Positions 7,660 through 15,366 of a stretch of DNA of 26,596 nucleotides are shown piece by piece (position 1 is the stretch's first letter; each line of letters opens with the position of its first letter). The stretch comes from Gemmatimonadales bacterium (lineage in GTDB: Bacteria; Gemmatimonadota; Gemmatimonadetes; Gemmatimonadales; GWC2-71-9): NCBI GenBank assembly GCA_025929805.1, contig JAICPP010000011.1, positions 1 to 26,596 on the forward strand, read 5' to 3'. Below the pieces are notes generated by a model, which searched no databases, had not been told where the DNA came from, and saw nothing but the letters and a program-made list of their open reading frames with translations. The translations under genes and the position numbers were made by a program.

Positions 7660-9576
7660 ATGACGATCGACTCGCGTCGTGCCGTCGAGATGCGCTTGCG
7701 AGCGGCCGTCGAGTCCTCGCCCAGCGGTCTCTTGATGGTCGATGGCGCGGGCAGAATCGTGCTGGTAAACCGCGAGATCGAACGACTCTTCGGCTATTCC
7801 CGCGAAGAGCTGCTGGGCAGACCAGTAGACATGCTGGTGCCCGAGCGCTTCCGGCGCCATCACCCCGCCTATCGCAGTGGCTTCTTCGCCCACCCCAGTG
7901 TCCGAGCCATGGGTGCCGGCCGCGACCTGTACGGACTCCACAGAGATGGCTCCGAGGTGCCGGTCGAGATCGGGCTCACTCCCGTCGCCACCGAGGAAGG
8001 GCTCTTCGTCCTGAGCGCGATTGTAGACATCAGCGCCCGCAAGCGGGCCGAGGTGCGCTTCCGGGCCGCCGTCGAGTCGTCGCCCAATGGGATGGTCATG
8101 GTGGACACCGCGGGCAAGATCGTGTTGGTAAACCGTGAGGTCGAGCGGATGTTCGGGTACAATCGCGACGAGCTCATGGGCAAGTCGATCGAGATGCTAG
8201 TGCCCGAGCGCTTCCGGGGCAACCATCCGCTGTTCCGTGACGGGTTCTTTCGCAACCCGCAGACCCGCTCGATGGGCGCCGGGCGCGACCTCTTCGGTCT
8301 CAGACAGGACGGCTCCGAGCTTCCGGTCGAGATCGGACTCAACCCGATCGAGACTGACGAAGGCGTCTTCGTCCTCAGCTCCATCGTGGACATCAGCGCC
8401 CGAAAGCAGGCCGAGGAGCAACGCGAGCAACTCGAGCAGCAGCTACGGCAGGCGCAAAAGATGGAAGCCGTCGGCACGCTGGCCGGTGGAATCGCCCATG
8501 ACTTCAACAACATTCTTGGCGCCATCATCGGCTATGCCGAGTTTCTGCGGGAGGACCTGGTGGCGGAGCAAGCCAGAGCGGATCTCAACGAGCTGCTCAA
8601 GGCTGCGGACCGTGGCAAAGAGCTGATTGAGCGGATTCTCTCCTTCAGCCGACGGCAGGAGCGGGTACTTCGGCCGTTGAACCTCGGTGAGGTGGTCCAG
8701 GAAGTCGCCAAGCTGTTGAAGGCGACACTTCCGGTCCCGATACAGATCAGCGTGGCCGTCCATCCTGAAGCCCCCCGGGTCATGGCCGATGCCACCTCGG
8801 TACACCAAGTGCTCATGAATCTGGCCACCAATGCGGCACACGCAATGCCGAGCGGCGGCCGGCTGGATATCAGTGTCGAGCCGTTTTATGTGCGTGACAG
8901 CATGGCGCGGGATCGTCCCGGACTTGTGGAGGGGCCCTATGCGCTACTCACTGCCACGGACACCGGACATGGAATGGAATGGGCGGTTCGGGAACGGGTC
9001 TTCGAGCCGTTTTTCACGACCAAGCCACTCGGCAGCGGCACCGGCCTCGGCCTGACCGTGGTTCATGGGATCATGCAGGATCACGGTGGGGCGGTCGATC
9101 TCGAGAGCGAGCCGGGTCAGGGGACCCGCGTCAAATGCCTCTTCCCGGCGCTTGCGTCCGAAGCCGCCGATTCGATGACCCTCACTCAAGGCACGCCGCG
9201 AGGCCATGGCGAGCGAGTCCTGTTGGTCGAGGACGAAGAAAGTCTGGCCCGGGTGGGGGAGCGGCGCCTCGATGGATTGGGATATCGGGTGACCGTGAAG
9301 ACCGACAGCAAGGAGGCGCTCGAGGCCTTTCGCGGCAACCCCGAACAGTTCGATATCGTAGTCACCGATTACTCGATGCCCCACATGATGGGACTCGACC
9401 TGGCCCACGCTCTGCGCGCCATCCGAGCCGATATACCCATCCTCATGATTACCGGTCTGATGGAGGAACTTCCTACCGACGTGATGGCAGCGGCAGGCGT
9501 CCGGCGAACCCTCAAGAAGCCGGCGACCGCGCACGAGCTTGCTGTGGCCATTCACGAGGTACTTTCCGCGAATTGA
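7660..9576 (+). CDS. Hybrid sensor histidine kinase: PAS-PAS-HisKA-HATPase-receiver
   Basis: A 638-residue cytoplasmic protein with no membrane segment. Two PAS domains occupy residues 11-131 and 132-252; they align without gaps and are identical at about 84 of 121 positions by hand count, so they arose by recent duplication. A coiled stretch leads to the phosphoacceptor box GTLAGGIAHDFNNILG with His280. The ATPase domain has QVLMNLATNAAHAM (N box), ATDTGHGM (G1), FEPFFTTK (F box) and GSGTGLGLTVVHGI (G2). The C-terminal receiver has LLVEDEES, phosphoacceptor Asp570 in VVTDYSMP and the conserved Lys in LKKP. The HDFNN box places it in a kinase subfamily that is often soluble. The ligand is unknown. 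No DNA-binding response regulator is adjacent, so the phosphorelay partner lies elsewhere. The last 65 bases overlap the convergent gene. Confidence 0.96.
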   Translation: MTIDSRRAVEMRLRAAVESSPSGLLMVDGAGRIVLVNREIERLFGYSREELLGRPVDMLVPERFRRHHPAYRSGFFAHPSVRAMGAGRDLYGLHRDGSEVPVEIGLTPVATEEGLFVLSAIVDISARKRAEVRFRAAVESSPNGMVMVDTAGKIVLVNREVERMFGYNRDELMGKSIEMLVPERFRGNHPLFRDGFFRNPQTRSMGAGRDLFGLRQDGSELPVEIGLNPIETDEGVFVLSSIVDISARKQAEEQREQLEQQLRQAQKMEAVGTLAGGIAHDFNNILGAIIGYAEFLREDLVAEQARADLNELLKAADRGKELIERILSFSRRQERVLRPLNLGEVVQEVAKLLKATLPVPIQISVAVHPEAPRVMADATSVHQVLMNLATNAAHAMPSGGRLDISVEPFYVRDSMARDRPGLVEGPYALLTATDTGHGMEWAVRERVFEPFFTTKPLGSGTGLGLTVVHGIMQDHGGAVDLESEPGQGTRVKCLFPALASEAADSMTLTQGTPRGHGERVLLVEDEESLARVGERRLDGLGYRVTVKTDSKEALEAFRGNPEQFDIVVTDYSMPHMMGLDLAHALRAIRADIPILMITGLMEELPTDVMAAAGVRRTLKKPATAHELAVAIHEVLSAN

Positions 9577-10378
9577 AGACGACCGCCCAGACCGGCCGGT
9601 GATCGCTTGCTCCAAGGACCTTCTGCACCGCACCTGCCCGGGACGCCTGAAGGGAGCCGCCCGGGCGCATGAAGATGTGGTCCCAGGAGAAAAAGGCGAT
9701 ACTTGGCCCGACTCGAGCGGTCAGCCAGCGATAGCCGTGCCGCACCAGGAAGGGGCCGATCCCCTCGCTGTTGAAATCTCCCGCGATGACTACCGGTCCT
9801 GAAAAGTCGGCCGCGTCCTTCAATATCGTGAGGACCTGATCCTCACGCTTCTCCTCGGAAATCTTGACCTGGGTCTCCAGGTGCACCGCATAGGCGAGGA
9901 CCGGCTCGCCGCGCAACTCCAGGATAGCTGCGGTGGCGGTGCGTCGCTGGCGCCGGATCTTGCCCTCGTGAGGCAAGATCAACTTCCAGGTCTTCGTCAT
10001 TGGCCAGCGGGAGAGCAGGGCGGGACCGAAGTACCGATTGTCGGTAGGGTGAATCGAGCCCGGATAGTAGACATAGTTAAGCTGAAGCGCACGCGCGATA
10101 CGCTCGACCCCGACCTCATCCACCTCCTGCAGCGCGATGATGTCGGCTCCGGCCAGGCTGTCGCTGCTCAGTACCTCGATGGCACGATCGATGCGCCGGC
10201 CGAGCTTGATGTTGAAGGTCACGATGCGAAGCTGTGCACTCCGGTTGGACTCCATACTGGATGGCGCATAGGAGCCTGAGAAGCTCGGCGTGGCGGGGTG
10301 AAGCAGGTTGGTCGTGGGTACACACCCGGCCGAAAGCAGGGCGGCCCAGGTGGCCAGTCTCCAGTGTGCTGTCATCAT
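9512..10378 (-). CDS. Lipoprotein endonuclease/exonuclease/phosphatase-family hydrolase
   Basis: A 288-residue protein with a lipoprotein signal: hydrophobic N-terminus then LLSAGC, with acylated Cys19, so it is an envelope protein. The catalytic fold is the EEP superfamily (DNase I-like). FNIKLG supplies the Asn, IIALQEVDE the metal-binding Glu, VHLET and VIAGDFNSE the Asp/Asn pair, and GASDHRPVWA the final Asp-His pair. EEP enzymes cleave phosphodiesters in nucleic acids, phospholipids or inositol phosphates; a lipid-anchored copy is more likely to act on lipids or extracellular nucleic acid than on the chromosome. The active-site residues look complete. Its 3' end overlaps the end of the sensor kinase gene by 65 bases in convergent orientation. 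Two ATGs are adjacent at the start (10378 and 10375), with no strong ribosome site. Confidence 0.9.
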   Translation of the reverse strand: MMTAHWRLATWAALLSAGCVPTTNLLHPATPSFSGSYAPSSMESNRSAQLRIVTFNIKLGRRIDRAIEVLSSDSLAGADIIALQEVDEVGVERIARALQLNYVYYPGSIHPTDNRYFGPALLSRWPMTKTWKLILPHEGKIRRQRRTATAAILELRGEPVLAYAVHLETQVKISEEKREDQVLTILKDAADFSGPVVIAGDFNSEGIGPFLVRHGYRWLTARVGPSIAFFSWDHIFMRPGGSLQASRAGAVQKVLGASDHRPVWAVVFNSRKVPREWPQQARARSPAS

Positions 10379-10468
10379 CGGCTGCGTTGTCTCAGGATAT
10401 CTTCATCGTTCGTCATGACTATCTTTGCTCCCCGGATGAGAACCATCTGTGCCAGCTAAGGTTCCCGA

Positions 10469-10535
10469 CCTAGGCTCCCCCGGTCCAACCCAGCAAGGTA
10501 CTCGGTACCGGCCCCCGGGGTTACCTCACCTAAGG
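10469..10535 (+). promoter_or_regulatory. Structured leader before the TauE gene, possible cis-regulatory RNA
   Basis: AGG (10472-10474) and CCCCGG (10478-10483) pair with CCGGGG (10515-10520) and CCU (10524-10526) around a three-by-three internal loop. Inside is a perfect five-pair hairpin, GGTAC-TCG-GTACC, at 10497-10509. Alternatively CCTAGG (10469-10474) can pair with CCTAAGG (10529-10535), which includes the ribosome site AAGGA of the gene starting at 10543. Two mutually exclusive pairings of this kind would suit a translational switch. I do not recognise a known riboswitch class. Confidence 0.4.
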
Positions 10536-10542
10536 AAGATCC

Positions 10543-11481
10543 ATGAGCATCGACTCGCTGCTGGCCATTGCAGCGTTCGGCATCGGCATCGTCGTGGGCC
10601 TCACCGGAATGGGCGGTGGGGCACTGATGACCCCAGTGCTGGTGCTGTTCTTCAACGTGCCGCCGCTCACCGCCGTGTCCTCCGACCTGGTGGCGAGCGC
10701 GGTTATGAAACCGGTCGGCTCGGTGGTTCATCTGCGGCGCGGCACCGTGCATCTGGGCTTGGTGAAGTGGCTCTGCCTCGGCTCGATCCCGGGGGCGTTC
10801 AGCGGAGTGCTCATCGCACGAGCCTTGGGACGGGGAGAAGAGGTGCAGGAGGTCATTCGCCTGGCCCTGGGTCTGGCCCTGTTGCTGGCCGCGGCGGGGC
10901 TGATCGTGCGGGCCTATATCCGGCTGCTGGAGCATGCCCGGGTTCGGGACGGACGGGCGGCGCCGCTCCCCCAAGGTCCGCCCCGGCTCGGCCTGCGGCC
11001 GCTCTCCACCGTGGCAGTGGGCGTTCTGGGTGGTCTGGTGGTCGGCCTCACCTCGGTCGGGTCCGGATCGCTGATCATCATTGCCCTGATGGCCCTCTAT
11101 CCGGCGCTCACCGCCAACGAGCTGGTCGGCACCGACCTGGTTCAGGCCGTTCCTCTAGTTGCGTCCGCCGCGCTGGGACATATCCTGTTCGGCGATTTTC
11201 AGATCGATCTCACCACGTCGCTGCTGCTCGGATCCATTCCGGGAGTGTGGCTGGGCGCCCATCTCTCTGCCCGCGCTCCCGGTGGGTTGGTGCGACGGGC
11301 CCTGGCCTTCGTGTTGCTGGCCTCTGCTCTTAAGCTCCTCAATTTTTCCAACCAAGCGACCGCCATCATCCTGGCTCTCGTACTGGTGTTCGCGCCGATT
11401 CTCTGGATGATGGTGCGCCGTCATCACGGCTTTCCCGCCCTGGTCCAAAGAGCCCGCCGCAAGACACCCCACCCCACTTGA
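10543..11481 (+). CDS. TauE/SafE-family (sulfite exporter-like) membrane permease
   Basis: A 312-residue polytopic membrane protein of typical TauE/SafE length. It shows the two-repeat layout of the family. The first repeat starts IVVGLTGMGGGALMTPVLVL and TAVSSDLVASAVMKPVGSVVHLRRG. The second repeat starts GVLGGLVVGLTSVGSGSLII, then TANELVGTDLVQAVPLVASAALGHILFG. These G-rich pairs followed by a D-L motif are the conserved core. Members move small organic or inorganic anions such as sulfite, sulfoacetate or taurine breakdown products across the inner membrane; several are unassigned. The ATG at 10543 has AAGGAAG five bases upstream. A structured leader precedes it. There are no sulfur-metabolism genes nearby to fix the substrate. 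A weak GC hairpin (11484-11502) follows the stop. Confidence 0.93.
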   Translation: MSIDSLLAIAAFGIGIVVGLTGMGGGALMTPVLVLFFNVPPLTAVSSDLVASAVMKPVGSVVHLRRGTVHLGLVKWLCLGSIPGAFSGVLIARALGRGEEVQEVIRLALGLALLLAAAGLIVRAYIRLLEHARVRDGRAAPLPQGPPRLGLRPLSTVAVGVLGGLVVGLTSVGSGSLIIIALMALYPALTANELVGTDLVQAVPLVASAALGHILFGDFQIDLTTSLLLGSIPGVWLGAHLSARAPGGLVRRALAFVLLASALKLLNFSNQATAIILALVLVFAPILWMMVRRHHGFPALVQRARRKTPHPT

Positions 11482-11795
11482 CTCCGGCTTGAGGCCTGCC
11501 GGGTAGAGTAATCCCCGGATGCAGGCACTAACCGGGAGTGGCCATGGTGGCGACATATAATGGATGGGAAGACATGCCGGAGGAGGAGCGCGAGGCGCTG
11601 GAGCAATGGGAGGCGCAGGACCGGGTTCGATGGCCGTCCCGTGATGTGGTCCGTCGCTCAGGAGTGAGGTACAGGCGCAGGAGCGGGAGGTGGAGTTCAG
11701 TCAGCCGCTAGTCTGGACATCGGATTGCCCCCAACGTTTTCTTCCGCCAGTACCTCTCGCTGCGATCCGAAGTGCCCACTCACCAGAGGAATCCC
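11482..11795. other. Intergenic stretch between the TauE and DUF6766 genes
   Basis: About 310 bases with no convincing long gene. A small inverted repeat CCGGC/GCCGG at 11484-11502 lies just after the TauE stop but has no T-tract. A 55-codon frame (11544-11711, listed separately) is the only candidate gene. A TTCGAT-containing stretch near 11625 recalls a tRNA T-loop, but neither its stem nor an acceptor stem can be formed. Confidence 0.5.
11544..11711 (+). CDS. Possible small acidic-then-basic protein, unrecognised
   Basis: A 55-codon frame from ATG 11544 to TAG 11709-11711, with GGGAG five bases before the start. The product has an acidic Trp-containing helix (GWEDMPEEEREALEQWEAQD) and a strongly basic tail rich in Arg (about ten in the last 25 residues). 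No family is recognised. The charge segregation and Shine-Dalgarno are suggestive, but a chance frame in GC-rich DNA is also possible. Confidence 0.3.
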   Translation: MVATYNGWEDMPEEEREALEQWEAQDRVRWPSRDVVRRSGVRYRRRSGRWSSVSR

Positions 11796-12464
11796 ATGCG
11801 ACGAATCCTTCGCGAGAATGGACTGTCCATCGTGCTGGTCTCTTTGTTCCTGATCTTCTGGGTGGGGCAGAGCGTCGTGGGACATCTGGAGCATAACAAC
11901 GAGCAGCGTGAGCATGGACAGCAGCAGGTGCCCTTTGCAACCTATCTTCGAAGCGCCCATTTCTGGGAGGCTACCGCCGAGAACTGGGAAAGCGAGTTCT
12001 TCCAGATGTTCGGCTACGTGATTCTCACCGCGATGCTCTACCAGAAGGGCTCGGCCGAGTCGAAGAAGCTAGATGAGCCCGAGCCGGTCGATAAGGAGCC
12101 CGGAGCCAGCCACCGGAAGAAGGATGTTCCCTGGCCGGTCCGCCGGGGTGGAATCGCACTCAGGATCTACCAGCACTCGCTCTCTCTGGCGTTCCTCCTG
12201 CTCTTCCTCATCTCCATCACGGTGCACGCAGTGGCTGGTGCAGCGGAGTACAGCCAGGAACAATCGGCCCATGGACAGTTCTCACCGGTATCGGTCCTGC
12301 AATACGCGGGGACTTCCCGTTTCTGGTTCGAGTCCCTGCAGAACTGGCAGAGCGAGTTCCTGGCGATTGCCAGCATGGTTGTGCTGTCCATCTTTCTCCG
12401 GCAACGAGGGTCGCCGGAGTCAAAGCCGGTGGACAGTCCGCATCACGAAACAGGAGGTGAGTAA
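11796..12464 (+). CDS. DUF6766-family membrane protein with internal duplication
   Basis: I take the ATG at 11796 (product MRRILRENGLSIVLVSLFLI...), because AGAGGA lies five bases upstream; an in-frame ATG 24 bases earlier lacks a ribosome site. The 222-residue protein has four hydrophobic helices in two similar halves. Half one ends YLRSAHFWEATAENWESEFF, then GYVILTAMLYQKGSAESK. Half two ends YAGTSRFWFESLQNWQSEFL, then ASMVVLSIFLRQRGSPESK. The motif pair (SxxFWExxxxNWxSEF and LRQKGSxESK) is what I recall for DUF6766. No biochemical role is known to me. The neighbours are another small membrane protein (DUF2231-Rieske), so both may be envelope stress or accessory genes. Confidence 0.8.
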   Translation: MRRILRENGLSIVLVSLFLIFWVGQSVVGHLEHNNEQREHGQQQVPFATYLRSAHFWEATAENWESEFFQMFGYVILTAMLYQKGSAESKKLDEPEPVDKEPGASHRKKDVPWPVRRGGIALRIYQHSLSLAFLLLFLISITVHAVAGAAEYSQEQSAHGQFSPVSVLQYAGTSRFWFESLQNWQSEFLAIASMVVLSIFLRQRGSPESKPVDSPHHETGGE

Positions 12465-12556
12465 AACGCCTCATATTCAGTGCTGAAGCTCTGGCGCCGC
12501 TGCCGAGTCCGCAGCGAACTCGAAATTTGTTTGCCTGCTCCCGAACGGAGGCTTAC

Positions 12557-13357
12557 ATGAGAAGCAAGGCCAGCTTTCGCGGACACCCCATCCATCCAGC
12601 ACTCATTCCTTTTCCTTTCGCATTTCTGTATGGCGCATTCCTCTTCGACCTTGCAGGGCGAGTGGCTGAGCGGCCAAGCTGGTGGACTACTGGAGCGTAC
12701 CTCGGTCTTGTTGGCATTGTTGCGGCCCTGATAGCTGCAGTTCCGGGGTTTATCGACTACTTCAACACAGTGCCCCCCAAGAGCTCCGGAAAAAAGCGAG
12801 CCACCAAGCACATGCTGGTCAATCTTGGCGCCGTGTTCTTGTTTGCCGTGGCCTGGGCTATTCGAGGTAACGCCGAAGTGGTACCTGACTCTACGGTCTT
12901 GGTACTCGAGGGGATCGGCATAGTCCTCGTGACGGCCGGAGGCTGGATGGGCGGCGTGCTGGTCAACCGCAATCAGATCGGCGTCGATCACCGCTACGCC
13001 CGGGCAGGCAAGTGGAATGAGCTGAGGATTCGGCCGCAGACCGGTCAGCCCACCGTAGTAGCTCGGTCAGACGAGCTCCAGGTAGACCAGATGAAGCTGA
13101 TTCACATCGATGGACAGCGCATCGTGCTCGCCCGAACCGAAGGTGGGTATGTCGCGTTCGAGGACCGGTGCACCCATCGGGGAGGCTCTCTCGCCGGCGG
13201 GGTCATGATAGGTGGCGTGGTGCAGTGTCCCTGGCACGGCTCGCAGTTCGAGTGCCGGACCGGCGGCGTGAAAGCTGGTCCGGCGGAAACGCCGGTGCGA
13301 ACCTATCCCGTAAGCGAGGAGTCCGGGCAAGTCAAACTTCGACTTCCTACGGGGTAG
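12557..13357 (+). CDS. DUF2231 membrane domain fused to a Rieske [2Fe-2S] domain
   Basis: The ATG at 12557 has GGAGG five bases upstream and begins MRSKASFRGHPIHPALIPFP, the usual opening of DUF2231 proteins (GHPxHPxLIxFP). Four hydrophobic helices follow to about residue 137. After a linker of about 35 residues comes a Rieske domain (175-266) with cluster ligands C205/H207 in CTHRGG and C224/H227 in CPWHGSQF. The low-potential ferredoxin type is likely, since the disulfide Cys of respiratory Rieske proteins are missing. The 266-residue fusion puts a one-electron carrier on a small membrane anchor of unknown function. DUF2231 also contains conserved His that may bind haem or metal. It could deliver electrons to a membrane oxygenase or haem protein; no oxygenase is nearby. 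The gene converges on the small minus-strand gene 10 bases downstream. Confidence 0.92.
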   Translation: MRSKASFRGHPIHPALIPFPFAFLYGAFLFDLAGRVAERPSWWTTGAYLGLVGIVAALIAAVPGFIDYFNTVPPKSSGKKRATKHMLVNLGAVFLFAVAWAIRGNAEVVPDSTVLVLEGIGIVLVTAGGWMGGVLVNRNQIGVDHRYARAGKWNELRIRPQTGQPTVVARSDELQVDQMKLIHIDGQRIVLARTEGGYVAFEDRCTHRGGSLAGGVMIGGVVQCPWHGSQFECRTGGVKAGPAETPVRTYPVSEESGQVKLRLPTG

Positions 13358-13367
13358 AGACTCGCGG

Positions 13368-13571
13368 TTACGGCTGGTGAGGCTGTCCTTCGGTTATAGC
13401 CGACCGCTCGCCTCTCAACTGGTCTATCAGCTCATCGACGCGCCGACGCAGGCCCTCCAACTCGCGGAGGGCATTCTGCGCGGCCTGACTGAACTGGACA
13501 CTATGCAGTGCGAACCCGCGCCGCCGGGCTTCGGCCCTCAGCTCCTCGTCCGATACGTTTTGGAGGTCCAT
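13368..13571 (-). CDS. Small coiled-coil protein, last gene of the minus-strand run
   Basis: A 67-residue protein starting seven bases after the stop of the Met-rich gene, so translation may be coupled; AGGG lies immediately before the ATG. It has an N-terminal helix (NVSDEELRAEARRRGF) and a heptad-like stretch ALRELEGLRRRVDELIDQLR that should form a coiled coil. There is no signal peptide or Cys. No family is recognised. It is probably real because of its spacing, its composition and the absence of a competing frame, but it is short. Confidence 0.5.
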   Translation of the reverse strand: MDLQNVSDEELRAEARRRGFALHSVQFSQAAQNALRELEGLRRRVDELIDQLRGERSAITEGQPHQP

Positions 13572-13578
13572 CCCTGGA

Positions 13579-13968
13579 TCACTGCTCTGGATGATGTTCG
13601 GGATCGCCCGAGGTATCGGTGGCGTTATTCCTCCGGTTCATCCTGTGCCCCCGCATCATTGGGCCATGTGTTTGCATCATCTGGCGCATGTGCGCCTGCA
13701 TACCCCTGCGCTGCGCCACCAGCTCGTTGATGACCTGAGCCATCGCCGAAACCTTGGCGTTGCCGGTGGCCTGATTCATTCGACGGACGAGACTGTCCAG
13801 TCGGACATTTGCGGAATCCATCATCCGCATGTGCTGCTCCATCTTGTTCATCATCATGGCGTGAGCCGTGCTGTCTCCCGGTGCGCGCTGTCCTGGCTGC
13901 TGAGCGGCCAGGCCTTGAGCGCTGATGAGCAACGTAACCAATGCTGCACCCAGTGCTCCGGTATTCAT
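13579..13968 (-). CDS. Exported methionine-rich helical protein
   Basis: Read from ATG 13968 (AAGGA nine bases upstream), the 129-residue product has a Sec signal, MNTGALGAALVTLLISAQGLAAQQ. A mature helical domain follows that is rich in Met, His and Arg: HAMMMNKMEQHMRMMDSANV, DSLVRRMNQATGNAKVSAMA, then QAHMRQMMQTHGPMMRGHRM. A longer in-frame start at 14082 would add 38 residues that hide the signal. The Met/His pattern suggests Cu(I) or Ag(I) binding in the periplasm, as in other small copper-tolerance proteins. The DSLVxxMNxATGxxKVxAMAxVINELVAQR core is one I associate with unnamed proteins near metal-resistance genes. It lies downstream of the cus genes on the same strand. The binding role is inferred from composition only. 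Confidence 0.75.
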   Translation of the reverse strand: MNTGALGAALVTLLISAQGLAAQQPGQRAPGDSTAHAMMMNKMEQHMRMMDSANVRLDSLVRRMNQATGNAKVSAMAQVINELVAQRRGMQAHMRQMMQTHGPMMRGHRMNRRNNATDTSGDPEHHPEQ

Positions 13969-14239
13969 GATCAGCCATCCTTTCACGGTACGTATAGCCG
14001 AAATGTCATCTAGTGATTGACTCGGTCCCAGACGATCCCTGCGAGGCCCTCCAGCAACATCCAGCAGATCCAGTATGCCCACTCAACCCAGAAGCCATAA
14101 CGATACTCGAGCTCGCGACGAGCCGGTGCTTGTCGTAGATACCCGGCGCATGACAGTCCAAGCCGACCAAAAGCAATGCCAGCTCAGCCCTCCCACGCTG
14201 TTCCGAACATTGCGCTATCATCTTCATCCCAACGTGCAC
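13969..14239. other. Gap between HD-GYP and Met-rich genes, no convincing gene
   Basis: A 271-base stretch. One minus-strand frame ending near 14015 would give an aromatic-rich peptide (RYGFWVEWAYWICWMLLEGL) but has no ATG, GTG or TTG at a sensible place; the next stop is only about 60 codons upstream. Another minus frame (14006-14239) has an ATG but an ordinary shadow-like composition. The promoter for the Met-rich gene probably lies here. Confidence 0.4.
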
Positions 14240-15220
14240 CTACTTGCCCCAGTTTGGAGGGGGCAGTTCACCGCGCCGAACTAGCGTTTCCAGTGCGTGA
14301 AACCCGACTTCATTCAGCTTAGGGCCGGCCATGAACTCCATCATGCTGAGCACCGTGGAGGGCGGGAGCGCTGCTTTGTACGGCCTGGTGTCAATGAGAG
14401 AGCAGAACACATCGGCCACCCGCAGTAGCTGAGCCTCCACTGGGATCTCCGAATTGCGGAGCCCACGAGGGTAGCCCGATCCGTCGGGACATTCGTGGTG
14501 CGACAGCACGACTTCCGCCACCTTGGCGGCGCCGCGCAACGGCTGGAGAATCGTCGCGGCGGTCTCGGGGTGACGTTGGACCGAGGTCCGCTCCGCGACG
14601 GAGAGCTCACCGGGCTTGAGCAGAATGTCGTCGGGTACGCCGAGCTTTCCAATGTCGTGCACGAGGCCTGCGAGCCGCAGGATCTCGAGCTGCTCGGCAC
14701 CCATATGCAGCTCGGCGCCCAAGGCCGCTGCTACCTGGGCCACCCGCTCTCCATGGGAGCGGGTGTAGGGATCGTGGGAGCCAAGCGCCGCCGCGAGACT
14801 GGCCATCGCCTCCAGCACGTTGCGCCGTTCCGTATCCCGCTCCCGGGCGAGCGCCCGCGCCCGTTCGGCCTTTTGCAGGTCGACCATGACGCCGCCGACA
14901 ACGCCGACGACCCAGAATATCGCGACGAACGACCACCATTGGGGCAGTTCGACTGCTTGCCCCAGCCAGGCCAGGCGCACATGGATGCTGAACGCAGCGG
15001 TGACCAGCACGCTGGAAAGCACCCCGCCACGCAGGCCGGCCCAGAGCGCGGAGGCCACCACCGGCGTCAGATAAAGGGCAACGAGACTGATGTGGACGAC
15101 ATGGGCCAGATGAGTACCCCTCGAGAGAACAACGTGGCCCAACCCAAGTCCCACCATCACTGCGCCGAGCCACGCGAGCTGTTCCCATCTCAGGTTGAGC
15201 GGCAATGTTCCGGCGGTCAC
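14240..15220 (-). CDS. Membrane-anchored HD-GYP domain protein
   Basis: I place the start at GTG 15220 (GGAAGG eight bases upstream). The frame is open to ATG 15385, but those 55 codons look non-coding and overlap the cusA end. The 326-residue product has four or five N-terminal hydrophobic helices (to about residue 115), a short coiled segment, then an HD-GYP domain. Its motifs are HDPYTRSHGERVA, LVHDIGKLGVPD (HD at 188-189), SHHECPDGSGYPRGL (GYP at 249-251) and ADVFCSLIDTRPYK. HD-GYP enzymes hydrolyse cyclic di-GMP or related dinucleotides. The last motif normally reads DxFDALTSxRPY; here FCSL replaces FDAL, so one conserved Asp is missing while the first metal-binding Asp is present. Activity is likely but not certain. 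It follows cusA by 147 bases on the same strand. Confidence 0.88.
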   Translation of the reverse strand: MTAGTLPLNLRWEQLAWLGAVMVGLGLGHVVLSRGTHLAHVVHISLVALYLTPVVASALWAGLRGGVLSSVLVTAAFSIHVRLAWLGQAVELPQWWSFVAIFWVVGVVGGVMVDLQKAERARALARERDTERRNVLEAMASLAAALGSHDPYTRSHGERVAQVAAALGAELHMGAEQLEILRLAGLVHDIGKLGVPDDILLKPGELSVAERTSVQRHPETAATILQPLRGAAKVAEVVLSHHECPDGSGYPRGLRNSEIPVEAQLLRVADVFCSLIDTRPYKAALPPSTVLSMMEFMAGPKLNEVGFHALETLVRRGELPPPNWGK

Positions 15221-15366
15221 GACCCCTGCCTTCCACCCCACTGCCGATCCTGACGAGGGGCAGACCGGGTGTGGAGGTCCACCCGCGCAAATCTGTCGGA
15301 ACGGTTTGCCGGTCTGGAATGTTAGGACGGAGTGTTTCGGTGGCGCGTTGCGCACAAATACGGGTC

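Noticed and set aside
10440..10530. SAM-type riboswitch before the TauE gene
   Set aside because: Short stretches such as CCAGCAAGG recall SAM-box pieces, but the conserved core and the required P2 stem are missing.
11615..11645. tRNA-like T-loop (GGTTCGAT)
   Set aside because: The surrounding bases cannot form a five-pair T stem or an acceptor stem.
13578..14082. Longer start for the Met-rich gene at 14082
   Set aside because: The extra 38 residues would mask the Sec signal beginning at 13968, which also has an AAGGA at good distance.
14006..14239. 77-codon minus-strand frame between HD-GYP and Met-rich genes
   Set aside because: No family, no ribosome site, and ordinary shadow-like composition.
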